This document shows positions 17,421 through 26,593 of a stretch of DNA of 64,000 bases, one piece after another. Location: NCBI RefSeq assembly GCF_000017165.1, contig NC_009634.1:1656049-1720048 (forward strand). Reading direction: 5' to 3'. Position numbers and translations under genes: made by a program. Within the stretch, counting starts at the first letter, position 1; the number at the start of each line of letters is the position of its first letter. The stretch is from Methanococcus vannielii SB (lineage in GTDB: Archaea; AGJL01; Methanococci; Methanococcales; Methanococcaceae). The notes under the pieces are model-generated. The model ran no database searches, was not told the origin of the DNA, and saw nothing but the letters and a program-made list of their open reading frames with translations.

Positions 17421-17455
17421 GATATACCTTATATCATTATGATATAGAGTATATC
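17421..17455. promoter_or_regulatory. Nested palindromic operator of the toxin-antitoxin operon
   Basis: The inner perfect inverted repeat is ATATCAT-T-ATGATAT (17431-17445); the outer arms are GATATAC (17421-17427) and GTATATC (17449-17455). It lies 12-46 bp upstream of the antitoxin start, where such operons bind their own antitoxin or toxin-antitoxin complex. Confidence 0.75.
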
Positions 17456-17554
17456 ATCAGAGTATATAAAACTTGCAGATCATTGAAGCTAGGGAAAAAA
17501 GTTTTTTTATAACATTAGTTTGATTTTTGGATTTAAATGTTTTTTTGGTACAAA

Positions 17555-17932
17555 CTACTCGGAAAATCTATAATGTGCTGAAAATTCAACAGTTTTTTCA
17601 AAAAGACTGTAGTCATTTATTTTAGATAATTTAAGCGACAAAAGACGTATTTTATCGTTTTTTAACACGTTTAAAGTAATATATACCTCAATATTTTCTT
17701 CAGTTATTTTAAAAAGAACATTCAAAGACTTAATCTCTTTTAAATCTGATTTTTCAACATCAAAGACTTTTGAAGCATCAGGAATCTCTATTCCTCGTAA
17801 ATCCTGATTCTTTGAAATATCAATAAGAACATTCGAAAAATCCAAAGTTTGTTCATAAATTGAAGTCGAAAAAAATCTTAAGTAAAGTAGGTCCAAGAAC
17901 GGATCATAAGAAAATGAAAATCTGTCTCGCAT
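17555..17932 (-). CDS. DUF2283 protein
   Basis: 125 residues from ATG 17932. YDPFLDLLYLRFF and GIEIPDASKVF match the DUF2283 pattern and the paralogue at 7178-7579, with which it also shares its C-terminal layout. Unlike that copy, no DUF4258 partner lies upstream, so it is an orphan. It is the rightmost gene of the element, 81 bp from the right repeat copy. Confidence 0.65.
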   Translation of the reverse strand: MRDRFSFSYDPFLDLLYLRFFSTSIYEQTLDFSNVLIDISKNQDLRGIEIPDASKVFDVEKSDLKEIKSLNVLFKITEENIEVYITLNVLKNDKIRLLSLKLSKINDYSLFEKTVEFSAHYRFSE

Positions 17933-18012
17933 AGTTTCGCCTGATTTTTTAGGTTTAAGTAAAATCTGTTTTGTAAAATTTATAAAGTTATGGTAAACTT
18001 TTTTCAACTCCG

Positions 18013-18120
18013 TAATAATTCAATCAAGTATGGATAATAACTATATGACTAAAATGTGACCAAGATGTTAAAAAATACGTTAAATCACGTATGAAAAATA
18101 GGTAAAATACGACAGCCAAA
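18013..18120. repeat. Right copy of the ~100-bp direct repeat
   Basis: Matches 8461-8570 in the same orientation, lacking about ten bases near its middle. The TACGT-6-ACGTA inverted repeat is conserved at 18076-18091. It marks the probable right boundary of the integrated element; core genes begin just beyond. Confidence 0.7.
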
Positions 18121-18241
18121 ATTTTGTTAAATACGGATAAAATGAATAGTATTAAATAAAATCTTTATGTTACGTGCTTGTTTTACATAAGTCTTCTATC
18201 ATTTTAATTACCTCAAGATGAAAATATTAAAAAAGAAATAA

Positions 18242-21200
18242 TTACTTTCTTTTTAAGAACTTTAAAATTTCAGGATTATTTTTAAAGTATCCAAATCCAA
18301 TAAGTCCTGTCATTCCTAATGCTGCAATAATTGCAATTATTGTAGTACTTGATGATGAAGAAGAAACAGGTTCATTTACTGTAACTTCATATGCTTTTTT
18401 AGATGAGTCTAATGTATTGGAATCTTGATTTAATGTATTTTTATTATTATTATCTGAACCTACCAAACTACTAGAATCCGTTTTTGTAGTGTTTACCTTT
18501 ACTGTTTCGTTTACCTTTACTTCTTTAACTTCTTCAATTTCTTCATTACTGTATAATTTTTGACTTGAACTACTACTTTTAGAAGTTTTAGGATTACTTT
18601 CTAAATCTGGTTTTATATTAGTATTTGTTGCAGTTTCATATTTTTCCATGAATTCATTTAATGTAGTTTTATCTAAGTTTGAATTAGCAAGTGCCCATTT
18701 ATTAAGTTCAACATTTGCACAAGTGTGATGACAGCATGTAACTCCGTATTCAACTACTGACTTAATGTATTCATTTGCTAAGTTTTGTAGTGTTTCGTCA
18801 GATGCGTCCCAGTAGTCTTTACGAGCTGTTTCAAGCATTCTTGATGTCATTGATTGATATGCGTAAGGATTAGCATCTTTCATGAATTCGTTTACCCCTA
18901 TACCATATTTATCCTCAACATAAATTTTATGGAGTTCATTCCAGTCGTTGTCGGATATTAAATCAGGGGTAACTACATTCCAGCCCCACATATATTCTGT
19001 GAATTTCATGAATTCACGTGCACCTGCATAGTCGTGTTCCATCATTCCTTCAATCCATTTTGGGTTAAGGTATCTTGAACGTAATTCAGTTCTTAATGCC
19101 TCTTGTAGGGTATTTACTTTCATATCATTTGGATTTGCAAGGTTTGCAATATATAGGTCAATATTTTCTCCAGTAAGTGACCGTTTAGTAAGCTGCAATG
19201 CCCCTAAATATTGAAATACATCGTCATTATCCATCAGTCCATAAAGATTGGAACTTCTACTATGCACTGCTGCATCCATGTTTAATATATTTAACCTGAA
19301 CACGTCTTTATATCCTTCCCCCCACGTTCCTTTCCCATATACGTGAGACATTCTTGATAAATATAGTTCAGCAAGTTTATCTTCATTATCCCAGGTATTA
19401 CTTGCAGAAATTGCTTCAGATAATCCAGTGCCGTATGAACCGGGCGCTTCACTAAATATTCTAGCTCTTGAAAGTTCAAAGGCTAAAGTTTCATTGTACC
19501 CCATTTCAAGAAGCGCTTGTTCTATTTTTAATGAATTCCATTTTACATAATTTGTTTCATTTGTTTCATTTAGTTGAGCAACCATTCGTATAGCGTCATC
19601 AATTAATTCGAGCTGGTAAGGATAAGTATCCCGGTAAAGGCCAGAAGGGGTAACAGTTACATCTACCCTTGGATATCCATTCATTTCATCTAAAGGAATT
19701 ACTTTAAATCCCGTTACCCTACCACTACTTCGAACTGGTTTAACACCCAATAGTGCATGGATTTGTGCTTCCATTAAACCTTGATGCCTCATTGTTTCAA
19801 CAGACCAAAGAACAAATGCGACATTTTTAGGATATTCACCATGTGTTTCATAGTATCGATCCAACATTTGACGGGCTAAAATAGTACCCATTGCCTCAGT
19901 TTCCTCATTTGGAATTAGACGCTGATCAAAACTGTAAAAGTTTTTACCTGTCGGTATTGCACTTGGATTACGAATTGGATCATTTCCGGGGCCAGGCGTA
20001 ATATATTCGGCATTTAATGCCCTTAAAGTATTTATTATTTCTTTATTCGTTTCTTTAAGACTATTTGAATATTTAAGAGCAGTTTCAAGATTGGATTCAA
20101 TGTTTACATCTTCAATACCTAATATTTTCAATTGTACCGACGATACATCTGTTCCATTTAATAATATTTCATTTAAGAGTTCAGTTGCTATTTCACCGGC
20201 TTTCATTTCCCTATCTTCAAGATCAGTATAGCTGGCATCTATGTGAGGTTCGATATTGTCTATGAATTCATTTCCAAGCATTGATTTTACTAATGAAACT
20301 AACCTTTCTCCTTCAGGTGCAGTTCCAAATACGTGTAAACCCATCGGCATTAGGGAATTACCAATATTATGCAGGTGGTCATGCAGTACTGTACCAATAA
20401 ATGTCTCAAACTCTAAATCTGTCATTGATTCTATTGTACCGATTGGAATATTTAAGTCAGTTTCAAAATCAAGTGATTTATAGTATTCAGTAATTGTTTC
20501 TCGATATAGTGCGGCCATCTCAGTATTATTTTGGGCCACTGCATTTTCATAAAGGTGAACCCTATCGTGGATTTCTGCAAGGTCTCCATACAATCCCGCA
20601 TTTGAAATTGCAGGAATTAAATGGTCAATAATGACTGCATTCCCTCTTCTTTTAGCTTGGGTACCTTCACCTACGTTATCCATAATGTAAGGATATATAA
20701 CGGGAGTATCTGAAACCATGATTGATGGGTAATCATATTTCCATAATCCTAATTCCTTACCGGGTAACCATTCTTGTGTTCCATGTGTTCCAAAGTGTAT
20801 TATTGCATCTGCATCAAAAATATTATTTATCCAAAAGTATGTTGCAAGATACTGGTGTGTTGGCGGAAGGTGTTTGTCGTGATATAATATTGATTCATCA
20901 GATGCATGACCCCTCATTGGTTGGGGTAGCATTATTAAATTTCCGGATTGCACTACTGGAATAACAAATGAATTTTCATATACCATTATATTTCCAGGAG
21001 CATCGCCCCACATTGATTCAATGTCTGCTTTTACCTGTTGGGGTAGTGTATCATACCAATTTAGATATTCTTCAACAGGAACTAATATTGCGTTTTTAGA
21101 ATTAACAACACTTTCAAGTTCGCCAGGGGCCCATGGACCTACGTTCCTACTTTCAATAAACATGTCAATTATTTGTTTTCCAGTTGGAATTGGTTCATCT

Positions 21201-22897
21201 AACATATAACCTGAATTTTTCATATTTTCAAGTAATAATGGTATACTTTTAGGAACGTCTAAATAACTAGCTCCAATATTATCTTTTCCGCCACCATGAT
21301 TATAATAAATCAAAGCAACTTTTTTGTCTTTATTATCTATGTACTTTAGATTGGCCCAAGATATTGCACGGTTACAAAGCCATTCTACCTGTTCTTCAGC
21401 AGGTTCGTAGTACATTCTTCCAGTATCTGGATCTTTTACTCGTCCTGCAATCCATATAAAGTCAGTTAATCCATCAATTTCAGGTTGAGTAATCTGCCAT
21501 GCAATAGACTGGATATCTAAGCCCCTTGAGTTATAATATTCGTCAGGGGTTTGATAATAATCTTGTACTGCTTTTAAAATAGGTACATTATATTTTTGAA
21601 GGTATTCTACACCTTTTTCCTGATTTCCAAAATTTAAATAAAATCCTTTAAGGGATATTATTGTATCAACAAGTACTTCATCATTTTTTACAAAGTAATC
21701 AACATCACTACTAAATGCATGCTGGGATGCAAAAATAACGTTAATACCATTTGATTCAAGATATTCTATGATTGAATCTTCCGTTTTTAAGTCTATTTTT
21801 TCTTTAGGAAGGTTGCCTGTAACTATCCCGATAGTCGGGGCAGATTTATTATAACCGTTTTCTTCATACCACTCTAAATATTCTGAAGAATTTGAAAATA
21901 TCCTTGGAAATGCTTTTGGGTGATATATTCCGTTAGCAGGTACGTCAGGACTTTTAGGGGGTGCATATTCTATATAGGTATCTTTGATAGTTGCACCAAC
22001 ACACCTAATCCAGTTTTCCATGTTTGAAAAACCGCCATTATAAAGATAGTCTTTTGTAATGTCATGAGGGGATTTTTCCATATCAAATGTTGTAACGTGT
22101 TCTCCAAAGCCCATTCCAAAAAGCCCGATTTTTACACTGTTGTTTTTTGCATCTACTAATTTACCTTCAAATCCTTGAAAGGTATTGTGTCCAATCATAT
22201 ACATTATAATTACGTCCTGATTGGATAAACTTTCTACATTTGTAGCTTCTTCTCCATTCATTACTGTTACGTTGAACATATCTGTAATTATATTTCGTTT
22301 TTTAGTTACTTCTTTAAGGTAATGAATGCTAGAATCGTGATACATAATATATGCTATATTAATTTTTGGTTGAATAATCTCTGGTTCAGGGATTAATTCA
22401 TAACCTATACCTGAAAATTTGTTTCCAATGAATTTTACCATGTTTTCAATATTTATTTCGCCACCTTGAACCCAGTATCGCTCAATATCTTCATATTCAC
22501 TAGAATATAAGTCAACATTTGGCAAATTTTTATTATTCTTCAAATTATACCCAATCACTTTTGAACCGTTTATTTTTGCATTGTTTATATCTGACGTCCA
22601 AACTTCAAGGGTTGTCTCATTTATTGATTCTATAATGATAACGCCATATTTTGAAAAATTAATGTCATTAGCTAAATTTTCTTTTTGAACTATTGTTATA
22701 TTAATTTTTGACGAAATATTTAGATTTTTAGATACATTATGTAATTCTTCAGCATTTGAATTAATCCCAAGGATAAACAAAAACTGATTGGAATTATTTA
22801 TGCTATTATTTCCTACAGGGTCGTCAGCAAAAACTGTAGTAATTGATATTAATAGTATTAATCCAAATAATATGGGTAAAATCTTTTTTAACTGCAT
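18242..22897 (-). CDS. cobN: Secreted, membrane-anchored CobN/ChlH-type metal chelatase subunit
   Basis: 1551 residues of the CobN/magnesium-chelatase H family. Family hallmarks are visible: HFGTHGTQEWLPGKE, EGTQAKRRGNAVIIDH, NFYSFDQRLIP, ETMRHQG, SEAPGSYGTGLSEA and a late CCHHTC. A signal peptide (LPILFGLILLISITTVFA) precedes residue 30. A serine-rich linker, a membrane helix (IIAIIAALGMTGLIGFGYF) and a lysine-rich tail end the protein, so the chelatase domain should lie outside the cell. The start is ATG 22897 after GGAGG. No ChlI/ChlD ATPase partner is nearby. The family inserts Co or Mg into tetrapyrroles using ATP; outside the cell a role in binding or salvaging metal or corrinoid is more likely. 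The symbol reflects family only. Confidence 0.85.
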   Translation of the reverse strand: MQLKKILPILFGLILLISITTVFADDPVGNNSINNSNQFLFILGINSNAEELHNVSKNLNISSKINITIVQKENLANDINFSKYGVIIIESINETTLEVWTSDINNAKINGSKVIGYNLKNNKNLPNVDLYSSEYEDIERYWVQGGEINIENMVKFIGNKFSGIGYELIPEPEIIQPKINIAYIMYHDSSIHYLKEVTKKRNIITDMFNVTVMNGEEATNVESLSNQDVIIMYMIGHNTFQGFEGKLVDAKNNSVKIGLFGMGFGEHVTTFDMEKSPHDITKDYLYNGGFSNMENWIRCVGATIKDTYIEYAPPKSPDVPANGIYHPKAFPRIFSNSSEYLEWYEENGYNKSAPTIGIVTGNLPKEKIDLKTEDSIIEYLESNGINVIFASQHAFSSDVDYFVKNDEVLVDTIISLKGFYLNFGNQEKGVEYLQKYNVPILKAVQDYYQTPDEYYNSRGLDIQSIAWQITQPEIDGLTDFIWIAGRVKDPDTGRMYYEPAEEQVEWLCNRAISWANLKYIDNKDKKVALIYYNHGGGKDNIGASYLDVPKSIPLLLENMKNSGYMLDEPIPTGKQIIDMFIESRNVGPWAPGELESVVNSKNAILVPVEEYLNWYDTLPQQVKADIESMWGDAPGNIMVYENSFVIPVVQSGNLIMLPQPMRGHASDESILYHDKHLPPTHQYLATYFWINNIFDADAIIHFGTHGTQEWLPGKELGLWKYDYPSIMVSDTPVIYPYIMDNVGEGTQAKRRGNAVIIDHLIPAISNAGLYGDLAEIHDRVHLYENAVAQNNTEMAALYRETITEYYKSLDFETDLNIPIGTIESMTDLEFETFIGTVLHDHLHNIGNSLMPMGLHVFGTAPEGERLVSLVKSMLGNEFIDNIEPHIDASYTDLEDREMKAGEIATELLNEILLNGTDVSSVQLKILGIEDVNIESNLETALKYSNSLKETNKEIINTLRALNAEYITPGPGNDPIRNPSAIPTGKNFYSFDQRLIPNEETEAMGTILARQMLDRYYETHGEYPKNVAFVLWSVETMRHQGLMEAQIHALLGVKPVRSSGRVTGFKVIPLDEMNGYPRVDVTVTPSGLYRDTYPYQLELIDDAIRMVAQLNETNETNYVKWNSLKIEQALLEMGYNETLAFELSRARIFSEAPGSYGTGLSEAISASNTWDNEDKLAELYLSRMSHVYGKGTWGEGYKDVFRLNILNMDAAVHSRSSNLYGLMDNDDVFQYLGALQLTKRSLTGENIDLYIANLANPNDMKVNTLQEALRTELRSRYLNPKWIEGMMEHDYAGAREFMKFTEYMWGWNVVTPDLISDNDWNELHKIYVEDKYGIGVNEFMKDANPYAYQSMTSRMLETARKDYWDASDETLQNLANEYIKSVVEYGVTCCHHTCANVELNKWALANSNLDKTTLNEFMEKYETATNTNIKPDLESNPKTSKSSSSSQKLYSNEEIEEVKEVKVNETVKVNTTKTDSSSLVGSDNNNKNTLNQDSNTLDSSKKAYEVTVNEPVSSSSSSTTIIAIIAALGMTGLIGFGYFKNNPEILKFLKRK

Positions 22898-23008
22898 AAT
22901 ATCCTCCAATTAGGCTTAAAAATTATTTTAAAAGGTTTAAAATTTGAATTTTTAAAAAATTAAATAGTTTAAATTCCTACCACCTATAAAGTTTAATTTA
23001 TATAATTG

Positions 23009-23080
23009 CAATTAAAATTGAATATGTGTAGTTATATATATTATTTTCTAGTTATATTTATGAAACTACAATTAAAATTG
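23009..23080. promoter_or_regulatory. Two CAATTAAAATTG sites exactly 60 bp apart upstream of cobN
   Basis: CAATT-AA-AATTG is an inverted repeat at 23009-23020 and again at 23069-23080. TAGTTATAT lies between them twice (from 23029 and 23049). The sites lie 112-183 bp upstream of the cobN start, with no gene between. They look like regulator-binding sites, possibly metal-responsive. Confidence 0.5.
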
Positions 23081-23200
23081 AAGATTTTTAAATTTAAAAA
23101 AAAGAGAATTTAAAATAAATTTTATGGTAACGACTGAAAAATATAAACTTTTAAAATTGGAAAATTTTTTAAAATAAAAAATAAAGACTAAAATCCGGTT

Positions 23201-23545
23201 TCACTGATTTTTAGTAGTTATTAAATTTACTTTTTTAAATTTTTTAACGATTTTTTCAAGTAAACTTTCTTTTTTATCCTGAAAAATGTTAATTCCTTTT
23301 TCAATAATTTGAAGTTCTAATGAAGTATCGTAATCACAAATCCCTTTATAACATACTTCTTTAAATTCTCCGTTTTTGCATATTAACTCTTTATCAACTA
23401 AGTACTGAATATTTTTAACAATATTTCGCTTAGGAATATTTTTAAATTCTTTAAAAACATCTCCAAGCTTAAATGTAAATACATTTTTTTTCTGATTTTC
23501 GTGCATATACCTTAAAATTCTTACTTTAATTTCTTCGTCATTCAT
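23201..23545 (-). CDS. Small winged-helix-like DNA-binding protein
   Basis: 114 residues. MNDEEIKVRILRYMHENQKK followed by a second helix pair and VKNIQYLVDKELI suggests a winged helix at residues 1-70, then a linker and a basic helical tail. The start is ATG 23545, eight bases after GGTGA; an upstream ATG lacks a site. It lies upstream of cobN on the same strand, so it may regulate cobN through the two CAATTAAAATTG sites. That link is inference. Confidence 0.55.
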   Translation of the reverse strand: MNDEEIKVRILRYMHENQKKNVFTFKLGDVFKEFKNIPKRNIVKNIQYLVDKELICKNGEFKEVCYKGICDYDTSLELQIIEKGINIFQDKKESLLEKIVKKFKKVNLITTKNQ

Positions 23546-23725
23546 ATAATTTCTCACCATTCATATTTTTTATAATATCGTTACTTTAAAATTTTAAGTA
23601 TTGTTAAATAATTTAATTTAACTTAAATATACTTTAAATATATAATGTTTTCCATAGTCGATACTATTTATAAATATATCTAAGTTTAATATAGTTTATA
23701 AACTAATAAATTTCTGGAAGATAAA

Positions 23726-23959
23726 ATGAATTTTAAAATGAGTTTAAAAAGATATTTTAAAAGTAGTAGTGCAGAATTTTTATTTAAAATTTTTTTAATA
23801 TTATTTATAATTTCTTCACTTTTAAACGTGTTTTATGGAGTTATAAGTAAGATTTTTCCAATCACTATTGTATTAACACCAAAAATTCAGATTGTTATCG
23901 GCATTATAATGCTTTTAAATCTTATAGGCATCGTATTTTTTGAATACCGCCTAAATTGA
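23726..23959 (+). CDS. Small two-helix membrane protein
   Basis: 77 residues with two hydrophobic helices (about 20-42 and 52-72) and a basic N-terminus (KMSLKRYFKSSS). GGAAG precedes ATG 23726. No family is recognised. It stands alone between the winged-helix gene and the fmd operon. Confidence 0.45.
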   Translation: MNFKMSLKRYFKSSSAEFLFKIFLILFIISSLLNVFYGVISKIFPITIVLTPKIQIVIGIIMLLNLIGIVFFEYRLN

Positions 23960-24149
23960 CTTATTTTTTTAATATTTTTTAAAATCTACTAATTTTTAAC
24001 TACCAACCCAATTTTTTATTTTCTATATTTTATATATTTATAAATTTATATATTTAAAAATATATTTGGTAATATATATTCATTTCGGCTTGAATCTAAT
24101 GTAAATATATATAATTACAAATCTATAAGTAGGTAATAAGATATGTTTA

Positions 24150-24168
24150 ATAATAGATAATCTATTAT
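24150..24168. promoter_or_regulatory. Palindrome in the fmd operon leader
   Basis: ATAATAGAT-A-ATCTATTAT, nine-base arms, 48 bp before fmdE and about 40 bp after a TATA-like AAATATATA (24103-24111). It shares the AATAG...CTATT half-sites with the modA promoter palindrome. A second hairpin AAAAATTC/GAATTTTT follows at about 24173-24195. Confidence 0.55.
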
Positions 24169-24215
24169 CTAAAAAAATTCTCAAAAGGAATTTTTAGGCA
24201 TATCTGGGTGAATAA

Positions 24216-24791
24216 ATGCATGAAGCAGATGAAATACTGAATTTAGTAAGTGACCCCCACTTGCTTAGTCAGTTCAAGAGAATAACTAAATTTCACGGTT
24301 TTCCAACTGCTGGAGCACTTGTTGGAATTCAGATGTATAACCTTTCAAAAGAAATACTGAATTTTAATGAAAACGATAGAATTTACGTTGTAAGTGAAAC
24401 TTACAACTGCCTACCCGACGCTTTTCAAATTTTAGGTAATGCTTCTATTGGGAATAAAGGCCTTCGAATAGATGATAACGGTAAAATGGCTGCAAAAGTT
24501 AATGCATGGGCCCCTTCTGGAGATACTATTAACGGAGTTCGTATAATTTTAGATCCTGAAAAGACTAAGAAATACCCTATACTCCATGCATGGTACATGA
24601 ATACTGAAAAAATAACCCATAAAGCAGCAGTAACTGAGCTTTTAAAAGCAGGTTTTGAGGTTTACTCTTACGAATTCGTAGAAGTTATAGCCCCTTCAAA
24701 ACCAAAAAAGAAGGTTGAACTTTGTGAAATATGCAAAGAACCATTCCTACAGAAAAATGGCGAAACAAAATGTTTAGCATGTACTAAATAA
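24216..24791 (+). CDS. fmdE: Molybdenum formylmethanofuran dehydrogenase subunit E
   Basis: 191 residues of the FmdE family: KFHGFPTAGALVGIQM near the N-terminus, YNCLPDAFQILG in the middle and a C-terminal zinc ribbon (CEIC ... CLAC). GGTGA lies four bases before ATG 24216. It is the first gene of fmdEACB, the order reported for the molybdenum enzyme, whereas tungsten Fwd operons have separate fwdD, F and G genes. Subunit E is not strictly needed for catalysis; it is thought to be an accessory or assembly factor. Confidence 0.88.
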   Translation: MHEADEILNLVSDPHLLSQFKRITKFHGFPTAGALVGIQMYNLSKEILNFNENDRIYVVSETYNCLPDAFQILGNASIGNKGLRIDDNGKMAAKVNAWAPSGDTINGVRIILDPEKTKKYPILHAWYMNTEKITHKAAVTELLKAGFEVYSYEFVEVIAPSKPKKKVELCEICKEPFLQKNGETKCLACTK

Positions 24792-24832
24792 TTCAAAAAT
24801 TGATTTTGCCAAATTAAACTACTGGTGGTATG

Positions 24833-26584
24833 ATGACCAAAATGGTTGTAAAAGGAGGGACTGTTTACGACCCTCTAAATGGTATTGATGGAGAAGTAAT
24901 GGACATATTCATCAAAGATGGAAAAATTGTTGAATGCATGTCCGAAAGCGAATTAAGAGACGCTAAAGTACTTGATGTAACTGGAAAAGTTGTAATGCCG
25001 GGAGGAGTTGATTCACACACTCACGTGGCAGGATGTAAGGTAAATACTGGGCGAGTAATGTGTCCAGAAAACCAGTACAAATCCCCTATGGGAAAAACTC
25101 ATAATACCCACTCTGGTTCTGGAGACATAGTGCCTTCAACATATGCTCAAGGATATACTTACGCTTCAATGGGTTATACTACCTTATTTGAAGCAGCAGT
25201 TCCCCCAATGGCTGCGAGACACTCTCACGAGGAATTTAAATCATTACCTATCGTAGATAAAGCAGGCTACCTGCTTTTGGGGAGTAACTGGTTTGTAATG
25301 AAATATCTAAAAGAAGGAAATATCGATAAAGCTGCAGCATATATTGCATGGGCTCTTGAAACCACAAAGACATACGGTATAAAACTTGTAAACCCCGCAG
25401 GTGTTGAAAACTGGAAATGGGGTAAGAATGTTCACTCTCTTGATGATAGAGCACTCCATTTTGATGTAAGTGCAAGAGAAATGATTGAAAACCTTGCAAT
25501 TATCAATGAAAGATTTGGACTTCCAATGTCAATTCACCTTCACGCAAATAACTTGGGTCACCCAGGAAATTGGGAAATTACTCTAGACACAATGGATGTT
25601 ACAAAGAAAATTAAACCGGTTGTAAACAAAGCCGGTTATGATACGGGCGTAAAAACAAAATATTCTCATGACAGAGAACAAAGTGTCTACATGACACACA
25701 TTCAATTCCACTCATTTGGTGGGACATCATGGAAAGATTTTGAATCAAAAGCAGATGTAATTGCAAAACACATAAACAAGTCAGACCACATTGTAATGGA
25801 TAGTGGTAGCGTTGCATTTGGAAAAGCGATATGTATGACGGGGGATGGTCCGGGTTTATACGACATTGCAACAATGACTGGCGGTAAATGGGCAAATGAA
25901 GACGTTGAACTTGAATGTGGTTCTGGAGTAACTCCGTTTTTATATGATCATAAAAACAAAGTACACAGTATTCAATGGGCAATGGGGCTAGAACTCATGC
26001 TTTTAACAGACCCCAAAAAAGCAATTATGACAACCGATAACCCTAATGCAGGGCCATTTATGAAATACCCTGTATTAATTAGGTGGTTAATGTCAAGAAA
26101 AGCAAGAGAAGACATGATGAAAGAATGCCATAAAGGGGCATCAGAAAGAACCACACTTGCAAATATCGATAAAGAATTAAGTCTTTATGAACTTGCAACA
26201 GTTACACGGGCAACTCCTGCAAAGGCAGTAGGTATTGGCTATAGAAAAGGACATTTGAGCCCAGGTGCTGATGCAGATATTACGGTATATGACATAAGCC
26301 CAGATTACAATTCAAATGACTATATGGCAATTGAAAAAGCCTTTAAGACTGCAAAATACACCATAAAAGATGGGGAAGTAATAACTAAAGAGGGAAGAAT
26401 TATTGAAACGCCAAAAGGTAGAACATACTACGCCGATGTTAAGGTTAATAATGAACTTCAAAATGAAGTCATTGGAGACATTAAAGAATGGTTTAGAAAG
26501 TACTACTCAATAAGCTTTTCAAACTACCCTGTTCCAGAAAAATACTTAACAAATCCAACTCCCCTTAACATTAATGCGAGATAG
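24833..26584 (+). CDS. fmdA: Formylmethanofuran dehydrogenase subunit A (amidohydrolase)
   Basis: 583 residues of the metal-dependent amidohydrolase fold. DSHTHVAG near residue 63 gives the first two histidines, then GIKLVNPAG holds the lysine that is carboxylated in the family, HLHANNLG further histidines and TTDNPNAGP the catalytic aspartate. In the enzyme complex this subunit condenses formate, delivered by a tunnel from subunit B, with methanofuran. Start at ATG 24833, four bases after GGTGG. Nearly touches fmdC downstream (9 bp). Confidence 0.93.
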   Translation: MTKMVVKGGTVYDPLNGIDGEVMDIFIKDGKIVECMSESELRDAKVLDVTGKVVMPGGVDSHTHVAGCKVNTGRVMCPENQYKSPMGKTHNTHSGSGDIVPSTYAQGYTYASMGYTTLFEAAVPPMAARHSHEEFKSLPIVDKAGYLLLGSNWFVMKYLKEGNIDKAAAYIAWALETTKTYGIKLVNPAGVENWKWGKNVHSLDDRALHFDVSAREMIENLAIINERFGLPMSIHLHANNLGHPGNWEITLDTMDVTKKIKPVVNKAGYDTGVKTKYSHDREQSVYMTHIQFHSFGGTSWKDFESKADVIAKHINKSDHIVMDSGSVAFGKAICMTGDGPGLYDIATMTGGKWANEDVELECGSGVTPFLYDHKNKVHSIQWAMGLELMLLTDPKKAIMTTDNPNAGPFMKYPVLIRWLMSRKAREDMMKECHKGASERTTLANIDKELSLYELATVTRATPAKAVGIGYRKGHLSPGADADITVYDISPDYNSNDYMAIEKAFKTAKYTIKDGEVITKEGRIIETPKGRTYYADVKVNNELQNEVIGDIKEWFRKYYSISFSNYPVPEKYLTNPTPLNINAR

Positions 26585-26593
26585 GTGAGATGT

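Noticed and set aside
20256-20483. Plus-strand open frames inside cobN and similar antisense frames inside fmdA, fmdC and the SulP gene
   Set aside because: They lie wholly within strongly supported genes in other frames and have neither ribosome sites nor recognisable motifs.
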